A DNA stretch of 15,555 nt, from assembly GCA_004173415.1 (NCBI GenBank), contig SEHC01000011.1:1-15555 (forward strand), written 5' to 3'. Each line of letters starts with the position of its first letter. Position 1 is the stretch's first letter. The notes beneath the pieces are model-generated. The model was not told where the DNA came from. It saw only the letters and a program-made list of their open reading frames with translations, and searched no databases. This DNA comes from Lysobacteraceae bacterium. Its GTDB lineage: Bacteria; Pseudomonadota; Gammaproteobacteria; Xanthomonadales; Xanthomonadaceae. Position numbers and translations under genes: made by a program. Shown here piece after piece: positions 7,111 through 12,995 of the stretch.

Positions 7111-7989
7111 TCAGTAGAGCGTGCCGGCGTTGACGATCGGCTGGGTGCCGCGCTCGGAGCAGAGCACGACCAGCAGGTTGCTGACCATGGTCGCCTTGCG
7201 CTCCTCGTCCAGTTGCACCACGCCGTTCTTCTGCAGTTCGTGCAGGGCCATTTCGACCATGCCCACGGCGCCGGCGACGATGCGGGTGCGGGCGGCGATC
7301 ACCGCATTGGCCTGCTGGCGCTGGAGCATGGCCTGGGCGATTTCCGGGGCATACGCCAGGTGGCTGATGCGCGCATCCAGGACCTGCACGCCCGCGTCGG
7401 CGAGGCGCTCCTGCAACTCGTCCAGCAGATGCTTGGAGACCTCGGTCGCATGGCTGCGCAGCGCCAGCTGGCCTTCTTCGTGCTGGTCGTAGGGGTAGCT
7501 GGTGGCCATGGTCCGCAGCGCGGACTCGGACTGGATGTGGACGAAGCTTTCGTAGTCGTCGACGTTGTAGACGGCCTCCGCAGAATCCACCACCTGCCAC
7601 ACGATCACCGCGGCGATCTCGATCGGGCTGCCGTCCAGTTCGTTGACCTTGAGCTTGCCGCTCTCGAAGTTGCGCACGCGCTGGGAAACTTTCTTCTTGG
7701 CATAGAAGGGGTTGTTCCAGCGCAGGCCGTTGTCCTTGACCGTGCCCACGTACTTGCCGAACAGGCTCAGCACCGCGGCCTGGTTGGGCTGCACCGTGTA
7801 CAGGCCGATCAGGCTGAGGAAGGCCACCAGGCCCAACAACACGCCGGCCACGATCATCAACGGCGCCGGGTTGCCGGATTTGGTCGCGTTGACGCCCTGG
7901 ATGAAGAGCCAGCCGGCAAAGACGGAAATCACCAGAACGGCGAGCAGGAAGGGAATGCCGGGCAGGGAGCGGATCGGGTTTTCTTTCAT
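7111..7989 (-). CDS. SPFH/band-7 domain membrane protein
   Basis: A 292-residue stomatin/prohibitin-family protein. Two N-terminal membrane helices (about 13-33 and 43-64) are followed by the band-7 domain (about 65-235). That domain starts with YTVQPNQAAVLSLFGKYVGTV and GLRWNNPFYAKK, contains a core beginning PIEIAAVIVWQVVDSAEAVY, and continues into an amphipathic helical part (LLDELQERLADAGVQVLDARI, LAYAPEIAQAMLQRQQANAVIAA). SPFH proteins oligomerise into rings and organise membrane microdomains or control membrane proteases. It is not HflK or HflC by layout, because those have a single anchor and occur as a pair. AGAGGA (7997-8002 on the minus strand) is a good ribosome site 7 bases before the ATG. 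It is the first gene of a tight operon. Confidence 0.92.
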   Translation of the reverse strand: MKENPIRSLPGIPFLLAVLVISVFAGWLFIQGVNATKSGNPAPLMIVAGVLLGLVAFLSLIGLYTVQPNQAAVLSLFGKYVGTVKDNGLRWNNPFYAKKKVSQRVRNFESGKLKVNELDGSPIEIAAVIVWQVVDSAEAVYNVDDYESFVHIQSESALRTMATSYPYDQHEEGQLALRSHATEVSKHLLDELQERLADAGVQVLDARISHLAYAPEIAQAMLQRQQANAVIAARTRIVAGAVGMVEMALHELQKNGVVQLDEERKATMVSNLLVVLCSERGTQPIVNAGTLY

Positions 7990-8013
7990 CGGGATGTCCT
8001 CTGGAATGAATTG

Positions 8014-8041
8014 AAGATATCAAAATGATATCAAATGTCAA
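8014..8041 (-). promoter_or_regulatory. Sigma-70 promoter of the SPFH operon
   Basis: On the minus strand a perfect -35 box TTGACA (8041-8036) is followed after 16 bp by TATCTT (8019-8014, four of six consensus bases). Transcription should start near 8007, giving a short leader with the AGAGGA ribosome site. The whole stretch 8011-8042 is markedly AT-rich against its GC-rich surroundings. Confidence 0.65.
8016..8032. promoter_or_regulatory. Paired GATATC palindromes, candidate RHH operator
   Basis: Two perfect GATATC hexamers (8016-8021 and 8027-8032) have an 11-bp centre-to-centre distance. Each is followed by AAA, so the unit GATATCAAA is repeated directly. They lie between the -35 and -10 boxes of the SPFH promoter and the first overlaps the -10. 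Ribbon-helix-helix repressors bind short repeats about one helical turn apart, so this is a likely site for the Arc-like protein encoded second in the operon. By eye I found GATATC only once more in the window, inside bpt (11121). Confidence 0.55.
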
Positions 8042-8070
8042 CGGCCAACTTTGCCTCCGGCGCGGCCGGC

Positions 8071-8076
8071 TAGAAT
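8071..8076 (+). promoter_or_regulatory. Putative -10 box of purT
   Basis: TAGAAT (five of six consensus bases) lies 28 bp before the purT ATG. The best -35 candidate, TTGCCT at 8051-8056, is only 14 bp away, too close to be ideal. The promoter is therefore weak or activator-dependent. Confidence 0.4.
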
Positions 8077-8104
8077 GCCCGGCCCTTTCGCTGGAACCCG
8101 CCGC

Positions 8105-9286
8105 ATGACGACCCTTGGCACCCCGCTCGCGCCCCATGCCACCCGGGTCCTGCTGCTCGGATCGGGGGAGCTGGGTAAGGAAGTGGCCCTGGAACTGCAG
8201 CGTTTCGGCGTGGAGGTGATCGCCGCCGACCGTTATGCCGACGCCCCGGCCATGCAGGTCGCCCATCGCTCGCACGTGCTGGACATGCTGGATCCGGCGG
8301 CCCTGCGCGCCCTGGTCGAGCTGGAGAAACCGCATCTGGTGGTGCCGGAAATCGAGGCCATCCACACCGCCACGCTGGAAAAGATGGAGACCGAAGGGCT
8401 GCGTGTGGTTCCCACCGCCCGCGCCGCGCGCCTGACCATGGATCGCGAAGGCATCCGCCGGCTGGCGGCCGAGACCCTGGGCCTGCCGACTTCGCCCTAC
8501 CGCTTCGTCGACACGCATGCCGACTATCTCGCCGCCGTGGCGGCGATCGGCTTGCCGTGCGTGGTCAAGCCGGTGATGTCGTCCTCGGGCAAGGGCCAGA
8601 GCACCGTGCGTTCGCAAGCCGACGTCGATCCGGCCTGGGAGCATGCCCAGACCGGTGGCCGGGCCGGCGCCGGCAGGGTGATCGTGGAAGGCTTCGTGCA
8701 GTTCGATTACGAGATCACCCTGCTGACCGTGCGCCACGCCGGCGGGACTTCCTACTGCGACCCGGTCGGGCATACCCAGGAAGATGGCGACTACCGCGAA
8801 AGCTGGCAGCCCCAGCCGATGTCGGCGCCGGCCCTGCGCCGCTCGCAGGAGATCGCCCGGGCCATTACCGATGACCTCGGCGGCTGGGGCCTGTTCGGGG
8901 TGGAGTTGTTCGTGAAGGGCGATGAAGTCTGGTTCAGCGAGGTCTCGCCGCGGCCGCACGACACCGGCCTGGTCACCCTGGTTTCACAGGAGCTGAGCGA
9001 GTTTGCCCTGCATGCGCGCGCGATCCTCGGCTTGCCCATTCCCGCCATCGGCCAGCTCGGGCCTTCGGCGTCCTGCGCCTTGCTCGCGCACGGCCACGGC
9101 GTGCCGGTGTTCTCGCAGGTCGAAGCCGCGCTGCAGCGTCCGGACAGCGCCCTGCGCCTGTTCGGCAAGCCGCGCGTGGAAGGCCATCGACGCGTGGGCG
9201 TGACCCTGGCCCGCGGCGACAGCATCGCCTCGGCCCGCGCGACCGCGTGCGAGGCGGCCGCCGCAATCGAAATCGAACTGGAATGA
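8105..9286 (+). CDS. purT: Formate-dependent phosphoribosylglycinamide formyltransferase (GAR transformylase 2)
   Basis: A 393-residue ATP-grasp enzyme, the usual size. It makes formyl-GAR from GAR, formate and ATP in step 3 of purine synthesis without needing formyl-tetrahydrofolate. The PreATP-grasp domain carries LLLGSGELGKEVALELQRFG (16-35) and VVPEIEAIHTATLEKME, which bind GAR phosphate and carboxylate. The ATP-grasp domain has the nucleotide loop VVKPVMSSSGKGQS (153-166) and the metal-binding EVSPRPHDTG stretch near the C-terminal part. The start MTTLGTPLAPHATRVLLLGSGELG matches the family; an in-frame ATG at 8051 lies before the -10 box and is rejected. The gene diverges from the SPFH operon across 115 bp and is followed after 10 bp by a small unknown gene. 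Confidence 0.97.
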   Translation: MTTLGTPLAPHATRVLLLGSGELGKEVALELQRFGVEVIAADRYADAPAMQVAHRSHVLDMLDPAALRALVELEKPHLVVPEIEAIHTATLEKMETEGLRVVPTARAARLTMDREGIRRLAAETLGLPTSPYRFVDTHADYLAAVAAIGLPCVVKPVMSSSGKGQSTVRSQADVDPAWEHAQTGGRAGAGRVIVEGFVQFDYEITLLTVRHAGGTSYCDPVGHTQEDGDYRESWQPQPMSAPALRRSQEIARAITDDLGGWGLFGVELFVKGDEVWFSEVSPRPHDTGLVTLVSQELSEFALHARAILGLPIPAIGQLGPSASCALLAHGHGVPVFSQVEAALQRPDSALRLFGKPRVEGHRRVGVTLARGDSIASARATACEAAAAIEIELE

Positions 9287-9296
9287 GGGACGCCGG

Positions 9297-9599
9297 ATGA
9301 ATGGAAACGACGGTTATGCGGTGTTCTTCTTCCCGCAGGCGCTGGAAGCACTCGGCGAGGCGATCAAGCCCTACCTGAGCGAAGGCGCCGCCGGCGCGCA
9401 CGTGCTGTGCCGGGAAGTGGACACCGCTGGCAGCCTGGTGGAGATGACCCTGGAGTCGCGGGAAGCAGATGGCAGGCCGTCGCAGACCGAGTTGATGGTT
9501 CCGGGCAGCATGGTGCGGATGATCGTCTCGGTGCACAACGAAGGCGATTTCGGCTTCGCCCCGCGCAAGGTCGCGCCGCTGGCCCCGCCGAACGGCTGA
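9297..9599 (+). CDS. Conserved-looking small protein of unknown function downstream of purT
   Basis: A 100-residue soluble protein that I do not recognise. It starts MNGNDGYAVFFFPQALEALGEAIKPYL, continues with a helix-strand stretch ending AGAHVLCREVDTAGSLVEMTLES, then MVPGSMVRMIVSVHNEGDFGF and a proline-rich end. Strands and helices alternate, without membrane segments, signal peptide, cysteine pairs or repeats. A GAGGGA ribosome site overlaps the purT end (9285-9290), and the gene starts 10 bp after the purT stop, so it is probably cotranscribed. Codon use resembles its neighbours. A link to purine synthesis is suggested only by position. Confidence 0.72.
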   Translation: MNGNDGYAVFFFPQALEALGEAIKPYLSEGAAGAHVLCREVDTAGSLVEMTLESREADGRPSQTELMVPGSMVRMIVSVHNEGDFGFAPRKVAPLAPPNG

Positions 9600-9603
9600 T
9601 GCG

Positions 9604-9633
9604 GGCGCCGGGGCCGGGGGCTATTCCGGCGCC
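9604..9633. terminator. Possible hairpin terminator at a convergent junction
   Basis: An 8-bp perfect inverted repeat (GGCGCCGG at 9604-9611, complement at 9626-9633) with a 14-base loop lies between the unknown gene (plus) and the lipoprotein gene (minus). It extends over the last codons of the latter. There is no clear T run. Confidence 0.3.
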
Positions 9634-10832
9634 AGGTCGACCCATACCAGGTGATGGTCGCTGCCGTCGGCGATGGCCGCTTCGGCACTGCCACGCAACG
9701 GCCAGAACACACCGCTTGCGCTGACCCGCAGGCCGATCGAAGGCAGTACGTAATCAAGCCGCATCGCGCCGGCGCCGGGGCCGAAATCGCCGGTGACCTG
9801 CGCTGGCGGCCCTTGGCGCTGGATGCCCTGGCTGGCGTAGGCCAACGTGGTTTCCGCCCCCCCATCGCTTTGCGGCGCTGCGTGCCTGAGCATGCGCGGG
9901 TGCTCCAGCAATCCAAGCATGGCCTGGTGCAGGCCGTCGCCATCGACCGGATCATTGTTGAGGTCGCCGGCAATGACGAACCTGGCCCCGGCGGGCAACC
10001 CGCCACAGCGTCCGCGGTCGTCGCACAACCAGGGCTTGTCCGCGGCCGAAAGGTATTCCGACCAGAGCCTGATCTCGTCGTGGTTGCGCTTGCCGTTGCG
10101 GTCCTCGGGCCCGTCGAACACCGGCGGGGTGGGATGCGAGACCAGGAAGTGCAAGGTCCCGCTGGGCGTGCGCACCGGCACGTCCCAGTGCGACTTGGAG
10201 GAAAGGCGCAACTGCTTCCACACCGCATCGGAGTGGAATGGCTTGCCGGTTCCAGGCTGCAGCGGCCGCAGCGCCCCGGGCATCGCGGCCCAGCGCAGCA
10301 ACTGGAAGCTGCGTGCCTGGTGCTCATCGAGGGGATAGCGTGACAGGACCAGCATGCCGTACTGGCCCGGGTGCAGACCGTAACCCCAGGCATCGTTGCC
10401 GCGCATGCGGCCTTCGCCAGCGGCCTGGCCGTTGTTGTCCAGGTCCAGGCCGCTGGGGACGCCGGTGTTCACCGGCGCAAGGTAGCGATACGGGTAGTGC
10501 AGCGCAGCGCCGCCGCCGGACTGGTCGACCTCCAGGTAGCGACGCTGGAACAGGTCGGCTGCGCGATGGGCCGGGTCGTAGTCGAACTCATTGAGCAGGA
10601 CCAGGTCCGGGCGCACCTGTTGCAGCACCGCCGCGATCTTGCGCGCCTGGGCGCTGTCGCCTTCGAGCGCCTCGATCAGGCCGCCCGCCTGGTCGGCATA
10701 CAGCGAGGCGTTGTACGTGGCCACCCTCACTGTGCGTTCGCCGAGATAGGGGGACGGATCGCCATGCACGTTGACCTGCACGCAGGCCGTCAGGAGGGGC
10801 AGCATCATCAGCAGGGCAGGGAGTCGGCGCAT
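9621..10832 (-). CDS. Lipoprotein of the endonuclease/exonuclease/phosphatase (EEP) family
   Basis: A 403-residue exported protein with the metal-dependent EEP fold (DNase I, exonuclease III and inositol phosphatases). The N-terminus is a lipoprotein signal (MRRLPALLMMLPLLTAC), with Cys17 as the lipidation site in LTAC. Residue 18 is Val rather than Asp, so outer-membrane sorting is expected. EEP motifs in order are VRVATYNASL (first Asn, near 40), LLNEFDYD (metal Glu), the HPTPP region with VSHPT, VIAGDLNNDP (catalytic Asp-Asn pair), RLDYVLPS and the final SDHHLVWVDL. The complete set suggests an active phosphodiesterase at the cell surface or periplasm, but nucleic acid, phospholipid or sugar phosphate cannot be told apart. 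It starts 57 bp after bpt on the same strand and may share its transcript. Confidence 0.88.
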   Translation of the reverse strand: MRRLPALLMMLPLLTACVQVNVHGDPSPYLGERTVRVATYNASLYADQAGGLIEALEGDSAQARKIAAVLQQVRPDLVLLNEFDYDPAHRAADLFQRRYLEVDQSGGGAALHYPYRYLAPVNTGVPSGLDLDNNGQAAGEGRMRGNDAWGYGLHPGQYGMLVLSRYPLDEHQARSFQLLRWAAMPGALRPLQPGTGKPFHSDAVWKQLRLSSKSHWDVPVRTPSGTLHFLVSHPTPPVFDGPEDRNGKRNHDEIRLWSEYLSAADKPWLCDDRGRCGGLPAGARFVIAGDLNNDPVDGDGLHQAMLGLLEHPRMLRHAAPQSDGGAETTLAYASQGIQRQGPPAQVTGDFGPGAGAMRLDYVLPSIGLRVSASGVFWPLRGSAEAAIADGSDHHLVWVDLAPE

Positions 10833-10889
10833 GCGGCAATTCTGGCACGCGCCCGTGGCCGTGCAATGACGGTAGCGCGCACTGTGCCG

Positions 10890-11618
10890 TCAACCCAGCG
10901 GCGTACGGTTCCAGTTGCGTCCGTCGAAGGACTCGAGCGGCTTGAAGCGGCGCTTGTAATCCATCTTCCGGTGGCCCTTGATCCAGTAGCCCAAGTATAG
11001 GTGGGAACGCGATTCCCGCCGGGCCCACTCGAGCTGGCGCAGGATGGCCAGGGTGCCGAGGCTGCGCCGCTCCAGGCCGGGTTCGAAGAAGCTGTAGACG
11101 GCGGAGAAGGCGTCGCTGGTGATATCGGTCACCGCCACCGCGATCAGCTTGCCGTGTTCGCGCAGCTCCAGGAAGCGGCCCTCCGACCAGCTGCCGACCA
11201 GGAACTGCTCGAATTCGATCGCGCCATGGTCGTCCATGCCGCCGTGGGGATGACGGGCGACCAGGTAGCGCTGGTACAGGGCGAGATGCTCGTCGGTGCG
11301 CTCGGCGGCAACGATGCGCGCTTCGACGTCGGCATTGCGGGCGGCGCAGCGGCGCTGGCTGCGGTCCGGGGTGAATTCGGCCACCGGGATGCGCACCGCC
11401 ACGCAGGCCCGGCAACCTTCGCAATGGGGGCGGTAGACCAGGTCGCCGGAGCGGCGGAAGCCCCAGCCGAGCGCGGTTGGATAGAACGCGGCCAGTCGCG
11501 GATCGCGCGGGTCCAGCACCAGGTCGCGTGCGATGCGGTCCTGCCAGTAGCCACAGGGATGCTCGCCGGTGTGGAACAGGCGCAGGTCTCCGGCCGGCTG
11601 CAGGGAATCGTTGCCCAT
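10890..11618 (-). CDS. bpt: Aspartate/glutamate leucyltransferase (bacterial N-end rule)
   Basis: A 242-residue transferase of the Bpt/ATE1 family, which adds leucine from Leu-tRNA to proteins beginning with Asp or Glu and so marks them for ClpS-ClpAP degradation. The N-terminal ATE domain shows HPCGYWQDRIARDLVLDPRD (20-39) and FRRSGDLVYRPHCEGCRACV (54-73), with the cysteines Cys22, Cys66, Cys69 and Cys72 typical of the family. The C-terminal GNAT-like domain has LELREHGKLIAVAVTDI, an SLGTLAILRQLEWAR stretch, and LYLGYWIKGHRKMDYKRRFKPLE, the signature near the end. Length is normal. It starts 3 bp after the stop of the PAP2-like gene and is surely cotranscribed with it. Confidence 0.96.
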   Translation of the reverse strand: MGNDSLQPAGDLRLFHTGEHPCGYWQDRIARDLVLDPRDPRLAAFYPTALGWGFRRSGDLVYRPHCEGCRACVAVRIPVAEFTPDRSQRRCAARNADVEARIVAAERTDEHLALYQRYLVARHPHGGMDDHGAIEFEQFLVGSWSEGRFLELREHGKLIAVAVTDITSDAFSAVYSFFEPGLERRSLGTLAILRQLEWARRESRSHLYLGYWIKGHRKMDYKRRFKPLESFDGRNWNRTPLG

Positions 11619-11621
11619 GGC

Positions 11622-12203
11622 TCAGGCAACTCCACGGGCGAGCAGCGGCAAGGCGACGCCGGCCACTGCGCCGGTGATCGCGCCGGCCACCAGGTCGCGC
11701 GGCACGTGCCGACGCAGTCGCAGCCGCGACCAGGCCACGGCGCCCGCGAAAGCGAGCGCGGCCAGGCCCGCCGGCCACGACACGACGCCAAGCAGCACCG
11801 CGGCGAACACCGCGAAGGCCATGTGCAGGGACAGCTTGCACCAGCGCGCCGTGGCCATCGCCGTGGCCACCATGGCTGCCGACAGGGCCAGCCCCACGGA
11901 CAGCTCCCGGGCCGGGACCAGCCACAGTGCGAACAGGGCTGAAACCAGCAGCATGACCAGCAGGAACCGGTTGAGCGTGCCGCGTTCGTGGGTGTGGCTG
12001 GCATCGACGTGGGCCCAGCGGCCGCGGCGCACCTGCCAGCGCGAATATCCCATCACCAGAGCGGCGAAGACCGCGAACCCTGGGACCATCCACAAGGCCA
12101 GGACGCGCTGCCCGCGCAGGACGGCCAGGCTGATCGCGGCCAGGGGCAGGACCAGCATCGGGTGGCCGAAGATGGAAAGGGCGCGGGCGATGGCGAGGCT
12201 CAT
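11622..12203 (-). CDS. Divergent PAP2-like membrane phosphatase family protein
   Basis: A 193-residue integral membrane protein with about six hydrophobic helices (8-30, 35-53, 78-96, 100-118, 126-146, 148-160/172-190). The third PAP2 motif is intact: Ser159-Arg160, five residues, His166, three residues, Asp170 (SRLRLRRHVPRD). A reduced second motif is LSLH (124-127) in place of PSGH, 31 residues before the third, which is the right spacing. The first KX6RP motif is only hinted at by ERGTLNRF (73-80). Lipid-phosphate phosphatase activity is therefore possible but not assured. The start at 12203 (MSLAIARALSIFGHP) is preferred; in-frame codons further upstream lie in the divergent promoter region. 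It is transcribed with bpt, 3 bp apart. Confidence 0.75.
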   Translation of the reverse strand: MSLAIARALSIFGHPMLVLPLAAISLAVLRGQRVLALWMVPGFAVFAALVMGYSRWQVRRGRWAHVDASHTHERGTLNRFLLVMLLVSALFALWLVPARELSVGLALSAAMVATAMATARWCKLSLHMAFAVFAAVLLGVVSWPAGLAALAFAGAVAWSRLRLRRHVPRDLVAGAITGAVAGVALPLLARGVA

Positions 12204-12343
12204 ATGGCCAGCATACTGCGGTGCTCTCGCATGGGTTGCGACTGTCTGGATTGTGAATGCGACGGACGGCAGGTCAACCCCGTCGGGAACCCGGCGTTTA
12301 CCTCCGCAGTGGCCAACCGGCGCCACGCTTTCCGGAGATGCAC

Positions 12344-12907
12344 ATGACCCGCAAGACCCTGCTCACCCTCGCCGTACTCACTGCCCTGAGCGCCGGCACC
12401 GCCCTGGCTGCGACGGCCCCGGCGAGCGAGACGCGCCATGCCGCGCGGCCCACCCTCGACGCCAACGGCGATGGCGCCATCGATCGTGCCGAGGCCGCTC
12501 GCAGCGAACGTCTTGGCACGAAGTTCGACGAACTCGACAAGAACAAGGATGGCAAGCTGACCAAGGAAGAGATGCCGCGGCGGGATGGCCATCGCGTCGG
12601 CAAGCGCCACGGCGCAGGCGGTTGGGACACCCGCCTGGATACAGACAAGGATGGCCGCATCAGCCGTGCCGAATGGGCGGCGGGCGAGTCCCGCAAGGCC
12701 GGGCGTTTCGAGCTGATGGACGCGAACAAGGATGGCTTCGTCGATCGCGCCGACCACCAGTTGCGGTCCAGGCAGCGCACCGATGCGTGGTTCGCCAGGG
12801 CCGACAGCGACAAGGACGGCAAGCTGAGCCGCGCCGAAGTCGATGCGGTGAAGATGGAGCGTGGCGAGCGCAGCCCGCGTCCGGCGACCCCGACTCCCGC
12901 CGACTGA
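12344..12907 (+). CDS. Exported EF-hand calcium-binding protein
   Basis: A 187-residue protein with a clear Sec signal (MTRKTLLTLAVLTALSAGTALA, cleavage after Ala22), so it works in the periplasm or outside. Five EF-hand loops follow at 39-50 (DANGDGAIDRAE), 65-76 (DKNKDGKLTKEE), 99-110 (DTDKDGRISRAE), 126-137 (DANKDGFVDRAD) and 154-165 (DSDKDGKLSRAE). Loop positions 1, 3, 5, 9 and 12 carry oxygen ligands in nearly all; the fourth loop ends in Asp instead of Glu. The linker between loops two and three is Arg/His/Gly-rich. The function is probably calcium binding or sensing. GGAG (12334-12337) precedes the ATG by 6 bases. The gene stands alone, diverging from the PAP2-bpt unit and followed by a strong terminator. 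Confidence 0.92.
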   Translation: MTRKTLLTLAVLTALSAGTALAATAPASETRHAARPTLDANGDGAIDRAEAARSERLGTKFDELDKNKDGKLTKEEMPRRDGHRVGKRHGAGGWDTRLDTDKDGRISRAEWAAGESRKAGRFELMDANKDGFVDRADHQLRSRQRTDAWFARADSDKDGKLSRAEVDAVKMERGERSPRPATPTPAD

Positions 12908-12927
12908 GATCATCCGCCGCAGTACCG

Positions 12928-12958
12928 AAGCCCATGCCGGGAACGGCATGGGCTTTTT
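12928..12958 (+). terminator. Strong Rho-independent terminator after the EF-hand gene
   Basis: A perfect 12-bp stem (AAGCCCATGCCG, 12928-12939, with its complement at 12944-12955) closes a GGAA loop and runs into TTTTT (12954-12958). It lies 20 bp after the stop codon. In the minus direction the 5' arm also supplies only a short T run, so it acts chiefly for the EF-hand gene. Confidence 0.9.
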
Positions 12959-12995
12959 CATGGGCGGCGCACGGCGCACGGCGCGCGGCTGCGGC

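Noticed and set aside
7001..8959. A 652-codon open frame on the minus strand
   Set aside because: It covers SPFH, the divergent promoter and half of purT at once, which is not compatible with the clearly real genes there; composition is typical of a shadow frame.
10844..10868. Possible sigma-54 promoter (TGGCAC and TGC elements) upstream of the EEP gene
   Set aside because: The spacing between the elements does not fit the TGGCAC-N5-TTGC rule, and the orientation is opposite to the gene.
10867..10892. Six-bp inverted repeat (TGACGG/CCGTCA) at the bpt end
   Set aside because: Short stem with a 14-base loop and no T run on the minus strand; too weak to call a terminator.
10588..12093. A 501-codon open frame on the minus strand
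   Set aside because: Shares the strand with bpt and its neighbours but in another frame; Arg/Pro/Ala-rich with no motifs, while bpt in the alternative frame is unmistakable.
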